A DNA stretch of 64,000 bases from Spodoptera frugiperda (GCF_023101765.2 NC_064225.1:2480001-2544000), one strand, 5' to 3'. Counted from the first letter of the stretch, positions 1 through 10,461 are shown. Notes: generated by a model from the sequence alone, not told the origin. Made by a program: numbers and translations.

Positions 1-22
1 TCCACCCTCAAAAAAAACCGGA
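1..22 (-). repeat. R3 repeat, edge fragment
   Basis: The first bases match the A-rich end of an inverted R3 repeat, as seen at 10860-10885. The rest of the copy lies outside the window. Confidence 0.35.
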
Positions 23-40
23 CTAGCCAGTTACTCAGAT

Positions 41-339
41 TTTTTTATGAAACACGATGTAACGAGCAGACTTATCACCTGATGGTAAGCAATCGCCGCC
101 GCCCATGGACACTTGAAACACGAGAGACGTTACAAGTGCGTTGCCGGCCTTTTGGGGTTAAGAATTTAAGGGTTGTTGGGGAATCGGGGATTGGGAAGAT
201 TGGGAAGGGGGAATTGGGCCTCCGGTAACCTCACTCACACAACGCAAGCTTTGTTTCACGTCGGTTTTCTGTGAGGCCGTGGTATCACTCCGGTCGAGCC
301 GGCTCATTCGTGCCGAAGCATGGCTGTCCTACACTTAAA
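41..339 (-). mobile_element. R4 repeat, near full length
   Basis: This is the first copy of the most frequent repeat here. Read on the minus strand it starts near AGTGTAGGACAGCCATGC, carries the block GTGAAACAAAGCTTGCG, then CTTACCATCAGGTGATAAG, and ends in an A-rich tract (poly-T on the plus strand). The A-rich 3' end fits a retroposed SINE or LINE-tail element, but I see no clear tRNA head and no protein. Clean target duplications are not obvious. The class is therefore unassigned. Confidence 0.7.
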
Positions 340-904
340 GTAGCATAGCTACAGCTAAGCTACCAACATATGAACTAAACATATCTGCTTACACCACAAC
401 AACATGTATCCAAGCCTTAGTAATCAACTAGTTCCTGGAACACTAAACAAAACAATATGTTACCAAGCCCTGACTATAAATTCAAATTGAGGCCAAATTA
501 TGCAACAGCACGATCCACCATGTACGGTAATTTCATTAATCTAAGTTTAATTTATGCATAGTTAAGTTAACTGCTGTTAAACTGCGCCCGTTAGTAATTA
601 TACTTTGTTAGGGTTTATTTAGTTTATCGTTGATTTTCGGGACATTGGAGTTTATGGGGTAATGGGGGAATTTTTGCGTGTTTTCCGGGGTAAAATTGGA
701 ATTTAAACTATGTGGGTGGGTTTGTTTGACACCGTGTAGTGTTGTAAGGAAGAGTTTACCTTTGTAGCTACCATTACTCTTGCCGTGGGTGTTATAAAAA
801 CTGACTAAAGAAACTACAGTTTTGACAGAGACCGGCCAGCAATGCTGTCTGATAAAACTGAACCTTTAGAACTACGATGTTTGTCCCGCCGGCCAAATGT
901 AACA
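340..904. other. no gene or recognised repeat
   Basis: AT-rich sequence with short T and A runs. No open frame of note, no tRNA, and no family seen elsewhere in the window. Confidence 0.5.
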
Positions 905-1205
905 ACAGGAATGATGACGGGGTATGAAAATTAAAAATCTATTTAGTCCCTTAGTTAGACAATGAAAAATATTAGATACGTTTTTTTTTGTCATATAAGA
1001 TAACGATACTTAGATAAAACTAGTCAAAGTTTAGGAGTAGGAGTAGGAACAAATACTTAATTTTTACGTATAAAACGTACTTAAAAGTGACGTCTCGCGA
1101 TATTTAAAATCGATATATCTTCAGAAGTACCTATTTGTTTCTGTAAGAAAATAAAAAATACGTGTCTAATATTTTAAAATAATCTACAAGACGGACATTG
1201 AAATA
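905..1205 (+). mobile_element. M family MITE-like element, degenerate
   Basis: The left end carries GATGACGGGGTATGAAAATT and a block ending near ATTAGATACG. The right part carries its complement, AAAAATACGTGTCTAATATT. These arms face each other around an AT-rich centre containing AGTGACGTC. The same arrangement recurs at 5742, 13889, 16570 and 28968. Long facing arms without coding capacity suggest a foldback MITE. The superfamily is unknown. Confidence 0.5.
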
Positions 1206-2087
1206 AAAAATAGTCATCTACTCCATTAACGCAAACCAAATTATTTAAATATAAACCTAAAATTTAACTAATAATTAAAAAGTCCGTAAACTCTGACAAC
1301 ATTCAATACATAAAATGCCCCACCAACAATACAATACATAAAAATCTATACCATGAATTTCCACTCAAAACACACCTGATTATTCTATACACTCGTACAA
1401 AATGCCCCATAAAAACGACAATTAAAAAAAGATAAATTAATCAATACAAGACAAGCTATTTGGGTTGATCAATCAGCTGTTTAAAAAGCTGTCGGGAACA
1501 GAATAAATGGACTGTCAGGCATACCTCAAGTTCGGCTGACACTCGATTACGTATCGCCGGTGGAATCAGCTCTAAATTCAACGGGAATAAAATGTACGGA
1601 GCCACGTTCAATTCTGGATGTAAGAAAGGCGATGAAAATTGGTTTTGTAGGATTGGATTTAAATAATATGATGTGCAGTGTAAAAAGTCTATAAGGATTT
1701 AAATAAAATTATGTGCAATGTAAAAAGTTTATATGCTTTATTGCACACATAAATCAAATAAAATTACGTTGTAATTTTAAAGCTGAGTACAATGGGCGGT
1801 CTTATCACACACGGTGATTTCTTCCAGACAACTTTTTTGGGGGGGGGGCACTAATTTTTCCACTTTGGAAGCATCTATTTTTCAAACTACATATTAATTT
1901 TAACGAAAAATGGTTTTAGAAACCTTAATGTCTTTTTTAAAGTCCTATCTATCATGGATAGGTAAGGTGAAAGATTTTTTTTTAATCAGTTCCATGTATG
2001 GATTGCCCCTTTAATTTTTAAATGGATTATGTTTTTTTTCAAAATTCATTTAGCGGTCATCAGAATACATCAACCTACAAGTTCCAT
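1206..2087. other. no gene; short imperfect tandem duplication
   Basis: AT-rich filler. Around 1650-1735 a 40-odd-bp segment (AGGATT...TGTGCARTGTAAAAAGT) is repeated twice with changes. A short poly-G run lies near 1842. No coding signal seen. Confidence 0.45.
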
Positions 2088-2122
2088 GGACGGCGGCGCT
2101 TATTTACCGCCAGATGATGTGT
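2088..2122 (+). repeat. R4 fragment
   Basis: Short piece matching the central R4 block, in the form CCATGGACGGCGGCG followed by a degraded copy of the CATCAGGTGATG segment. It abuts a degraded R2. Confidence 0.35.
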
Positions 2123-2213
2123 CTACTGTGCGTTTACAAACATACGATTTCACACATACAAAGATTTGTTCCGTGTAGGAATTGATACCGCTATTTGTGG
2201 CACGGTAGCTTAA
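2123..2213 (-). mobile_element. R2 SINE, degraded fragment
   Basis: Contains GTGCGTTTACAAACATACGA and a decayed version of the B-box side (TTCCGTGTAGGAATTGATAC), in the order expected for an inverted R2 copy. Confidence 0.4.
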
Positions 2214-2621
2214 TAGTAATAGTAGTTACTATCATTCACTAGCCCATATTACTAAGAACTTCGACATGCCCAGTAATAAACTACAATTCTCACTGGACTC
2301 AACTAGACAGCCAATAATATTACAAACAAATGCTAAAAGGAAGGCAAAATAATTCCAATATGTATAAATATAAAGTACATTATAGTATGCGCTGCAATGT
2401 TACAAGCATATCGATATGGCGAGCCGTGCCAATGCATAGTAATGCCGACTCAGCGGAGTTGCAGAACTAACATTCCTAATAATGGATGCAGACCAACTAC
2501 TTTTCGGTCGATAGGGGAAAATTGGTAACTGTTTTTTTAAAGAGAGTAACTAAATAAAAAAAAAGTATTTCAACTAGAGATTTTCATAACAACCACATTA
2601 CGTCACGCCTTTTATTTAGAA

Positions 2622-2939
2622 GGCTTTGTATGAATTTGTTTTACGTTTAACGAGATTGAAATTAGAGCGCGTTCAGCACTCTGATTGGTTGGTTGCATTT
2701 GTGGCGATCAATCAGAGGGCTTACTTAGAGGTTGTTTTACGTTACATTGAACGAGATCGAAACAAGAGCGCGTTCGGCGCCATCGTTGGCCGGCTACAGT
2801 GAACCAACCAATTAGAGCGCCGAAAGCGCTCACGGTTCGATCTCGTTAAATGTAAAGCAAACTCGTACTAAGACCTCAGAGCGCCGAACGTGCTCTCGTT
2901 TCATTTTCGTTCAACGTAAAACAAACTCAACCTAAGGGC
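2622..2939. mobile_element. P family palindromic MITE (outer copy, split)
   Basis: Outer left arm (TTTGTTTTACGTTTAACGAG, then GAGCGCGTTCAGC) and right arm (GAGCGCCGAACGTGCTCTCG, then AACGTAAAACAAACTC) are complementary. They are separated by a second P copy at 2718-2875. Rejoining the flanks at the shared TCAGAG gives the usual P centre. Confidence 0.6.
2718..2875. mobile_element. P family MITE nested in another P copy
   Basis: A 158-bp inverted-repeat element whose arms (GAACGAGATCGAAAC left; GGTTCGATCTCGTT right) pair over most of their length. It is flanked by TCAGAG at 2712-2717 and 2876-2881, a 6-bp direct repeat consistent with a target duplication inside the older copy. No coding capacity. 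Confidence 0.6.
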
Positions 2940-3138
2940 ACTGGCAAAAATACATATGATACTGGCAGATGTATTTATGTAATGAAACATTTACTCTTAA
3001 CCAGATTTTCCGCGAAAAAATTTAAGTAGTTCTTTGTCTGACTCGGGATTTTAAATCGATACCCTCTACAAGCACTCAACCAAAAAAAAATTTATGAAAT
3101 CCCATTTAAATACCATTTTTTAACAGTTACCTCTACCC

Positions 3139-3299
3139 TCAGTACGAGTTTGCCTTACATTTAACAAGATCGAATCGAAAGTGCGTTCGGCGATCTGATT
3201 AGCTGACTCGAATAAATCAACTAATCAGAGCGCCGAACGCGCTTCGTTTCTTAACTAACTACATAACTTTAAACGTGAAGCAAACTCTTACTAAGCGTA
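3139..3299. mobile_element. P family palindromic MITE
   Basis: Facing arms TACGAGTTTGCCTTACATTT and AAACGTGAAGCAAACTC with GTGCGTTCGGCG / CGCCGAACGCGC inside. The right arm carries a small insertion that breaks the pairing. Confidence 0.55.
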
Positions 3300-3353
3300 C
3301 TAAAGACGGAACTGAATATTAATAGAACAAAATATTATTTTTTATAAAAGCAG

Positions 3354-3640
3354 CAACGTCACGCCTTTTATCCCCGAAGGGGTAGGCAGAGGTACTCATT
3401 ACGACACGTAATGCCGCTATACAATGTACACCCACTTTTCATCATTTGTATTATAAGTCCCATGTAATAGGGAGTGAGCCTATTGCCATAAACTGGACAC
3501 AATTCCAGACTCCTTGCTACTACTGAGAAATTTTCGAAAAACCGAAAACACTCCAGTATTACTTTGCCCGACCCGGGAATCGAAAGCGAGACCCCTTGTT
3601 TGGCAGTCGCACTTACGACCACTCGACCAACGAGGCAGTA
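3354..3640 (-). mobile_element. R1 tRNA-derived SINE, full length
   Basis: On the minus strand the copy opens with a tRNA-like head: an A-box-like TTGGTCGAGTGG, then a B-box-like stretch (TTTCGATTCCC) before CGGGTCGGGC. A conserved body follows (CAATAGGCTCA... ATGGGACTTAT... GTGTACATTGTATAGCGGCA), and it ends in GGGGATAAAAGGCGTGACG. The head supports RNA polymerase III origin. About 20 other copies, from full length to fragments, lie in the window. Confidence 0.8.
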
Positions 3641-3931
3641 TTATTTTTTATTTTCTAGTATAATAATGATTTCAAAGAACCACAGCACCCATCTTCCATT
3701 CACACAAAAACAACGCCACACTTACTCAGAACGCTCATAACTCAAAAGTATTATGGCTGCATAGAAAAACAGTTGCATAACAGAACTGCTCCTAACTAAT
3801 ATGATGCAAAATTTAGACGAGCATGCTTTGTGAATAACTTGTAGGAAATGTGTGGACTAGTTTATGTTACGACTGAGTGAAAAGTAAATACGTTTGTTCT
3901 GGAACGATCTATTATTTTTCATTATTATGTT

Positions 3932-4100
3932 TTTTTTGAGGGCGGAATATATTCCAATGACTTCTCCCGCCTTGGACAAGACGACAGGCAGTATCAGGCT
4001 CAGACTTATACTGACTAAAACCACCCCGTTCCTTCTCCTGCTTTTCGAGCCGGAGCCCCGGTAAACCCGCCAGGTAGTCCGCAGCTCCGGATAGGGGGCT
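3932..4100 (+). repeat. R3 repeat, full length
   Basis: Runs from a T-rich start through CAATGACTTCTCCCGCCTTG, ACTGACTAAAACCACCCCG and CTTTTCGAGCCGGAGCCCC to GTAGTCCGCAGCTCCGG. There is no coding capacity and no visible terminal repeats, so the class is unknown. Related copies are found throughout the window. Confidence 0.65.
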
Positions 4101-4172
4101 GGTACCCTAGTGCCAGTTACTTCTCTGGATCGCCTACAGCGGCGTGCGATTCGGATAGTTTCCTTTCCTTTT

Positions 4173-4292
4173 TAAAAGGCGGGCAACCTAACTGTGACTT
4201 CTGTGGTGTTGCGGGTGTCCATGAGCGGCACTGATCGCTTACCATCAGGTGGTGCGTCTGCTAGTTTGCCTCCTATCCCATAAAAAATAGCA
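4173..4292 (+). repeat. R4-like repeat, truncated variant
   Basis: Carries the R4 central and A-rich end (GTGTCCATGAGCGGC, GATCGCTTACCATCAGGTGG, CCCATAAAAAATAG) but with a diverged left part. It belongs to the variant group at 21851 and 31327. Confidence 0.5.
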
Positions 4293-4427
4293 AAGACTTT
4301 CCACAAAGCTGAGGCTTTGTTAAATTAAATTCACATAATTTTTGTGAATCGATATTTTGTAATAAGGTGTGTCTAATGGCTATAACTAAACAACACACAC
4401 GATTGCGTTCAACCTATTTATTTTTAA

Positions 4428-4512
4428 GTTGGTCAATTATCCAATGACTTGTCTCGCCCTGAGCAAAACAAAAGGGAATGTCAAACTCTTACTGATTCAA
4501 AACCATCCTGAA
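4428..4512 (+). repeat. R3 fragment, degraded
   Basis: Matches the first half of R3 (TATCCAATGACTTGTCTCGC, then GTCAAACTCTTACTGA), with several changes. A 66-residue frame spans it but has no support as a gene. Confidence 0.45.
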
Positions 4513-5077
4513 AATGTACCTGTTTGTAGACGATTAAGGAAGCTCTCAGAAATAAAAAAAAATAAGACTGAAATACTTACTTTGATATGTGTGAATTCTT
4601 TCTCTCATTTCGAGCTAGAGTACCTGTAGGAATAAAAATAAAAATAATTAGTATACAAACACTGCATTGGTATAAATTAAATGAAATTCCCACAGAATTT
4701 TGTAGAACAACTTAGGAAAGAAGAAAAAAGTCGAGATTCGTGAGCACTAGCTAGTTTTATATTTAGTTCTGCTAGTGAATACGTTGAATAAAACTTAATA
4801 ATGAGAAAATAATTACCACGTTGAAGAGCAAAAGCGATATTTTCTTGAATAATGTACTTTGCTTATATTTAAATGGATGTATAATATAATTGTGAGTTTA
4901 CTGTGATAAGGTGTATATATTGTACCCAATATTATCTGATTAAAAATATGGAATTATTTTAAAAATTGTTTGATAATCAATAATTAATACAAGAATAATA
5001 ATTAATTAATACGATATTTATCTATTTATAAATTTGGAATACTTTTAAAAACTGTTTCTTTATCAATAATACGAGTA
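4513..5077. other. no gene or recognised repeat
   Basis: Very AT-rich filler with runs such as TAATTAATACAAGAATAATAA. Nothing assignable. Confidence 0.5.
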
Positions 5078-5333
5078 AGTGTGAGAGAGCCATGCTTCGG
5101 CACGAATGGGCCGGCTCGACCAGAGTGACACTACGGCCTCACAGAAAACTGACGTGAAACAACGCTTGCGTTGTGTAAGTGAGGTTACCGGAGACCCAAA
5201 TACCCCCTTCCCAATTTTCCTAATCCATGATTCCCGAACAACCCTTAAATTCCTCTGGCGTTTTGGGTGTCTATAGTATAACTTGCCATCAGGAGATGCG
5301 TCTGCTTGTTTACCGGCTAAAACCATAAAAAAA
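5078..5333 (+). mobile_element. R4 repeat, near full length
   Basis: Begins AGTGTGAGAGAGCCATGC, includes GTGAAACAACGCTTGCGTTG and a CATCAGG block, and ends ACCATAAAAAAA. About 30 bp are missing in the middle relative to the 10097 copy. Confidence 0.7.
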
Positions 5334-5741
5334 TCAATAACTGTTTAGAAATATCCCAAAAATAACTTTGCTTTTAAATGGAAAAAAAATCTCACTCTTC
5401 TCTTCTGCTATTTCTCATCAGCATCAAAAACCATTTTGTCCTCTCTATCTAACTTTAAAGACTAGTCAAGAACTTCATGGCTAACGGTGGATATTCTTCG
5501 AGAACTTTCTAAATGTACTTTGAATCACTTCCACAGCTCTCCAGGGCAGCCATACGGGTATTTGCAGAAGTCGATCAAGTTGACAAAAGTTTAAAGCATT
5601 ATTTTACTCTAGGGGACGCTAAAATAAAAGGCTATCTGCATAGATTGGAGTTTGGAAGTTCATTGAGAAAAAAATGGGTGATAGTAAAATTTCAATCTGT
5701 GTTGTTGGTGGAATGAGCTCAAATTAAATGGAGATAAGGAG
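5334..5741. other. no gene or recognised repeat
   Basis: Less AT-rich than its neighbours and with a 67-codon frame at 5513-5716, but no domain, splice context or homology I recognise. I do not call it a gene. Confidence 0.4.
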
Positions 5742-5947
5742 GTATGACAATTAAAAATCTATTTAATCCGAGAATTAGGTAATGAAAACATATTAGACAC
5801 GTTTTTTTTTAAATTTTGGCATAATTATAAGAGCAAATACGTAAGTATAAAATGTACCTTGAAGTGACGTCACATGATATTTGAAATCTATATATCTTCA
5901 AAAGTACTTGTTTCCTTAAGAACATAAAAAATACGCGTCTAATATTT
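5742..5947 (+). mobile_element. M element, left part
   Basis: Left arm GGTATGACAATTAAAAATCT, then the AGTGACGTCA centre and start of the right arm (AAAAATACGCGTCTAATATT). The right outer arm resumes at 6606, so the element appears split. Confidence 0.5.
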
Positions 5948-6524
5948 TGAAATATTTTTTTTATTTTTTTTATTCGGTATTTTTTTTTTTATTTTTACTA
6001 ATAGCACGGAGTGTGCGCAAACTTCATTGGTATAAAAATCTAAATTATTCTTTGTTCTGTTCTCTCTCTTTATTTGCTTTACATAATATAAATAGAAGAT
6101 CAGAATAAGTAACAAATAATTATCATTTCTTTGATCAAAAATTATCATTTACATCCAACATTTTCAATCTTCAATCCAAAGATCGGCTCGAATTTGCATC
6201 AAATTAATGTCAAATCGCTCTTCAAAGACACTAGCGCTCAACCGCTCGGTGGCTTAAATTGGAACTAACTTCGTAACGGTCTTTCAGTCGAGATGCGAAG
6301 CGCTCGCCATTGATTGAATATCTGTCAATCGATTTAGACGATTGGAAAGAGCTGTCAAAATCTGTGAAAGGTTGTCTGAAAAGTGTGTTGTTTAATTAAA
6401 TAGATAATGATGTTCAAATATTATTATGTCAAATTGTTTTATTCAATAGGTAATGACATGCTGTTGAAAAAAAATTCGGTGTATTTTGTTTGGAATTGAA
6501 ATACATATTTTTGGTATGGTATAA
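5948..6524. other. sequence separating two halves of an M element
   Basis: AT-rich stretch with T-rich runs at 5950-5995, then a less biased part (6180-6360). No terminal repeats, gene or known family seen. It may be an insertion or a rearrangement product. Confidence 0.35.
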
Positions 6525-6586
6525 GACGGTACAACGAGCTGACGGATCACCCAATGATAAGCAATGGCCGCCGCCCATGACAATGA
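6525..6586 (-). repeat. R4 fragment
   Basis: Short piece with GAGCTGACGGATCACC and ATGGCCGCCGCCCATG, the poly-A-side end of R4 read in reverse. Confidence 0.45.
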
Positions 6587-6605
6587 CACAGTATTGTTTT
6601 TTTAT

Positions 6606-6712
6606 ACAATAAAAGAAAAAATTAATACCTGTCTAATATTATTTCATTACCGAACTGACGGAATACATTTTTTTCATACCCCGTCACCATCCCTGTTATC
6701 ATAAGATTCGCC
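6606..6712 (+). mobile_element. M element, right arm
   Basis: TGTCTAATATTATTTCATTA, CTGACGGAAT and CATACCCCGTCACCATCCC form the complement of the left arm at 5742. Confidence 0.5.
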
Positions 6713-6757
6713 ACATAATTTTGTTATTTACATTTAATTTTACGTAACTTAACAGCA

Positions 6758-7181
6758 TCTATATATTAATACGTGATGCAAAAACTTTGGACACCTTTTT
6801 ACGAAAATTGCGCGGACGTAGGAGCATAAAATTTGGTACACTTATAGTTTATGTGTAGTAGAAGTGCAGAACGCTAATATTTTTCAAAAATAATGCTTGA
6901 GTACATTAAATCAATAAATAAAACATTACACACTACCATGCATAGTATCTGATCGTATACATATGACAAAACGTCAAAAACGACAGACATTGCGATGATA
7001 TTCTCATGTCTCATATGAATAGAGTTTTCCTGTTCATGATGCGTCGGAATATATTAATTTGAATTTTACAAAACTGATATTATAGCAATTCGTTAAATAA
7101 AAAATATCCTAGAACGTATGTTAAGTACTATTGTAAATTAAATCGCATATGATCGAATTTCGACCACTAGGCGACCACTAG
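6758..7181 (+). mobile_element. Helitron-like element, candidate
   Basis: Starts with TC after an A (TCTATATATTAATACGTGAT) and continues with a block I recognise as common in moth genomes (TTTTACGAAAATTGCGCGGA). A possible CTAG followed by T ends at 7181. The 3' hairpin is not convincing, so the right limit is tentative. Confidence 0.4.
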
Positions 7182-7416
7182 TTAAATATAAATACACCAA
7201 AAAAAAAAAAACAAAAAACTTTCTCAATCTTGTAGTTCCAAACTCAAAATCATAAAAAAGCTAACCGACTTACCCATTAAAAAAAATAAACGTTAAAAAA
7301 GGGGTAAAAACTAAAAAGTGGAATCCAGCAATTTCCAAACGGTTTAGTTTAAAAGTACCCACTAGTGAACTAACTCCCGATGCACTGGAAACTTTCCGTT
7401 GCCTGTGGTTGCGGCT

Positions 7417-8277
7417 AGTGATGTGACTAATTAGTCGAGTTAATCGATGCTTGTTGGTAATCGACTAAGTTTAATGTCGATGAAATAGTCGAGTAGTGAA
7501 AAAAATTTAGGGGAGCACAGTTTAATGTTATTGGCATTTTTTGACTTTTGACGAATGTAAGCCAGGACAAATTTATTTCTCAACCCACCTTAATGTAATA
7601 TTTATGGAATGAATTATTATGTTATCAGCTTACTCACGTAACTGTTAATAGTAATGCTAGAGGCTCCGAGCAGCATTCCGCGACACAGGACGCGGCAATT
7701 GTTACACTGCTACGTGATTAAACTGATAACATAATAATTAATTTAGTATGTCCCACGAAAGTTATAATAAAATTATTTATGGAATCAAATATAAAATAGA
7801 CCAATTAATTGATTAAATTTCTTATAGTAATATCTTAAGTGTTTACTTAGATTTGAATTCATAAATACCTAATAAAATAGAAATGATCTCATTCTTGCAA
7901 AAATATTGGGTCTTAAATATTGAGTCCAAAAACTTAACCATATTACATTTTGACTTTTAACTAACGAAATGTGGGTTTAAACTATTCTATAAACACTTTT
8001 ATATACCTTCCTTTAAAAAATAATCATAAATCTTAACTTTCTGCAATCTTAAACCGAAATCCTAATAAATTACCCTTCGACGTACCTAATAACTTCCTGC
8101 TATTGTAAAACGTATCTAACAATAGACAAACAAATGTCTTTGATTTCCTTTCACAAGCCAAAGGTTTAGAAAATAAATTATCATGAATTTGTGACCGTAA
8201 ACATCATAAAATATATCACTGTCAATATATAAATTATTCGACTAAATCGACTTCTCGATTCGAACGTTCCCAACACT
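7417..8277. mobile_element. hAT-like non-autonomous element, candidate
   Basis: Left AGTGATGTGACTAATTAGTC and right CGAACGTTCCCAACACT are facing arms of the AGTGNTG type typical of hAT termini, each followed by CGACT-rich subterminal repeats. No 8-bp target duplication is visible and no transposase frame is present. Confidence 0.35.
7614..7785 (+). repeat. T family repeat
   Basis: Contains TTATGTTATCAGCTTACTCA, CGTAACTGTT, AGCAGCATTCCGCGACACAG and ends near AAAGTTATAATAAAATTA. Other copies are at 24085, 24864, 40319 and 55604. Class unknown. Confidence 0.45.
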
Positions 8278-8703
8278 ATTTCCTCTCGGTAAAGTTTCCT
8301 GCTTCCGAACCACTAATCCGTACTAAACTTTGTTAATAACTACGCCAATTTAGACTTTATGTACATAGCAATAAGGCGGGGAAGGTAAGTAAAATAAAAT
8401 TTGTTTGAAAAAAAAGTTTTGCGTTGCGTTTCGGTGAAGTTTGAAACGAATTGTTCGGGCCCTTAATAAGTGGGGATTAAAATATTTTCGGATTCGCTTC
8501 TCTCTAAAAGTTTCCCTTTTTTTCGGAATGGATTTTAATTTTTTATTCCTTCTTGTTTTGTTTTATTGAAAAAAGAGGGTTTTTAAAGGATTATTTTCGG
8601 GTTTTTTAAATGTTTCCGACAAAATTGTTTTGCGAATTGTTGCGGACTTTGCAAGTTTATTTTTTTGGGCGTATTTCTATCGTAGTGTTTTAAATTGCTT
8701 TGG
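8278..8703. other. no gene or recognised repeat
   Basis: T-rich with G runs. A GGTAAGTAAAA near 8385 resembles a splice donor but no coding frame leads to it. Confidence 0.4.
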
Positions 8704-8776
8704 CTACACAGTTGGCACGGTGGCTGGGCTACCGTCTGTCGGGCAACGTGTAGCGAGAGAGATTCGATTCGATTTT
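8704..8776 (+). mobile_element. R2 SINE head fragment
   Basis: tRNA-like head only: CACGGTGGCTGGGC, then GGGCAACGTGTAGCG and a degraded B box. It runs directly into an inverted R1 copy. Confidence 0.45.
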
Positions 8777-8780
8777 ATGT

Positions 8781-9037
8781 AATCACGCCTTTTATCCCGA
8801 AGGGATAGGCAGAGGTGTACATTATGTAATGTAACGTCATTTGTGTGTTTTTATCATTTGTGTTATAAGTCCACTGGGACTAGGGGTGAGCCTATTGCCA
8901 TATTCTGAACACAATTCTAGACTCCGTGCTATTAAAAACCGAAAATAGCTCAGTAATGATTTGCCCGACCGGGGAATCGAACCCGAGAGCACTTGTCAGA
9001 CAGTCACGCTTGCGACCAATTCACTAACGAGTCAGTC
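8781..9037 (-). mobile_element. R1 SINE
   Basis: Inverted copy from TCACGCCTTTTATCCCGAAG to a degraded tRNA head. The B box is kept (GGGGAATCGAACCCGAG on the plus strand). Several short internal deletions. Confidence 0.7.
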
Positions 9038-9263
9038 GAGAATTAAAAATAAAATATATATCCATTTGAAAAGTCCGTCTGTAGGATTTATATACAATTT
9101 GTATTGACTGCCAAGTTGATACTATAAACGTTTTTAACTGTTGAATGGACAGATTGAATGAATTATTTTTATTTTTTATATATATCGTTATTTTAAATTG
9201 TAGCATAAAGCTGAGTTTTTATACTACTATGTCGTAGTTATACAATGTTATACAATCAATTGC

Positions 9264-9334
9264 GACTGCACAGTTGATGCGGTGTCTGGGTAACAGGCTG
9301 CCGCGCAACGTGTAGCTGGTTTGATTCCCGCACA
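9264..9334 (+). mobile_element. R2 SINE head fragment
   Basis: GACTGCACAGTTGATGCGGT, GGCTGCCGCGCAACGTGTAG and GATTCCCGCAC form an R2 tRNA-like head. The body is missing. Confidence 0.5.
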
Positions 9335-9617
9335 ACGCTATAGAGTTTTTTACTCGATCTTTTCCATTCGAAGCTACACTTTGGAACGAGCACCTATCTT
9401 TACTGACAGACAGACTGACGGACAATTCAATTTGACGTTTCAAATAAATGCTTTCATTTTGATTTTGACTTTAAGCAACTCTTTGTGTGTTCCATAAACT
9501 AGGTATGAGCTGACTTGGGTGATAAGAAACTTTTAATCCCATGGGAACACGAGTGAAGCCGTTAGTTGAAGCAAATATTTTAGAAAATTTTAAAGTATCG
9601 CATCAATTCAAAATTTA

Positions 9618-9713
9618 ACACATTGAACGCCGTGGTGGTCACCGGTGACCGACGTTAGCGGATTTGCCTTCAACAGTTTCCTATTGGCAGTCAAAGACTT
9701 AAAAATGACGCCT
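9618..9713 (+). repeat. Q repeat with perfect 14-bp palindrome
   Basis: Begins TTAACACATTGAACGCC and contains the palindrome GGTCACCGGTGACC, then TTTCCTATTGGCAGTCAAAG. A second copy lies at 34570. The TTAA start could be a piggyBac-type target edge, but no matching opposite terminus is seen. Confidence 0.45.
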
Positions 9714-9845
9714 TTATTTAGCAACCAATTACAAACCGGCAGTTTTAGTACCGAAAAAAAAAAATTAAAACTTTCCCTTCACAGTGCGCATAAAATAGTG
9801 CGTCGATTCATTCCATTACGCTGTCAGGTACACACGGCAACATAT

Positions 9846-10083
9846 CGAGCTATACAGAACCAGTTTATATTGATCTCCCTTTGTACAATCTTTACATACA
9901 TTCGACGGTCAGTTTATACTGGTTGGTTAGCTTGCTGCATGGAGCTATACAAAACCAGTTTATCCTGATCTCCCTTTGTACAATCTTTACATACATTCGA
10001 CGGTCAGTTTATACTGGTTGGTTAGCTTGCTGCATGGAGCTATACAAAACCAGTTTATCCTGATCTCCCTTTGTACAATCTAT
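9846..10083 (+). repeat. 95-bp tandem repeat, about 2.4 units
   Basis: The unit GAGCTATACAAAACCAGTTT...CATACATTCGACGGTCAGTT...TAGCTTGCTGCATG recurs every 95 bp with few differences. Two overlapping frames over the array end at 9968 and 10063 with the same residues, which is the repeat and not a gene. The last unit is cut by an R4 copy and resumes at 10412. Confidence 0.75.
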
Positions 10084-10096
10084 CCGCACATCTATC

Positions 10097-10411
10097 TAAG
10101 TGTGGGAGAGCCATGCTTCGGCACGAATGGGCCGGCTCAACCGGAGTGATACCACGGCCTCACAGAAAACCGACGTGAAACAACGCTTGCGTTGTGTTTT
10201 GTTGTGTGAGTGAGGTTACCGGAGGCCCAATTCCCCCTTCCCAATCTTCCCCAACCCCGATTCCCGAACAACAACCCTTAAATTCCTAACTCCCAAAAAG
10301 CCGGCAACGCACTTGTAACGCCTCTGGTGTTTCAAGTGTCCATGGGCGGCGGCGATTGCTTACCATCAGGTAATACGTCTGCTCGATTACCGGCTTGTTT
10401 CATAAAAAAAA
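10097..10411 (+). mobile_element. R4 repeat, full length
   Basis: One of the longest R4 copies: AGTGTGGGAGAGCCATGC, GCCGGCTCAACCGGAGTGAT, CCGACGTGAAACAACGCTTG, GGAGGCCCAATTCCCCC, CCATGGGCGGCGGCGATTGC, then an A-rich end. It sits inside the 95-bp array, and sequence on both sides belongs to the same repeat unit. Confidence 0.75.
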
Positions 10412-10461
10412 AAACATTCGAAGGTCAGGTTAAACTGGTTCTGTATAGCTTGTGTTGAATG
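10412..10461 (+). repeat. 95-bp repeat remnant right of R4
   Basis: CATTCGAAGGTCAGGTTAAA and CTGGTTCTGTATAGCTTG match the unit at 9908-9955, so R4 entered the array after it formed. Confidence 0.55.

Noticed and set aside
2600..2622. Fragment of R1 3' end (ACGTCACGCCTTTTATTTAG) left of the P element
   Set aside because: Only about 18 bases fit and the rest of R1 is missing, so it may be chance. Not called.
5078..5333. ATCAATAA on both sides of R4 as a target duplication
   Set aside because: The left copy is about 8 bases away from the R4 start, so it is not adjacent. Other R4 copies show no consistent duplication.
8380..8392. GGTAAGT as a host splice donor (also at 44696)
   Set aside because: No open reading frame leads into either site, and such words occur by chance in 64 kb.
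9645..10063. Two frames with identical 40-residue segments as a repeat protein
   Set aside because: Direct result of the 95-bp tandem DNA repeat, which ends in the same stop in each unit.
9846..10083. CRISPR-like array
   Set aside because: Whole 95-bp units are repeated, without unique spacers, in a eukaryotic genome.
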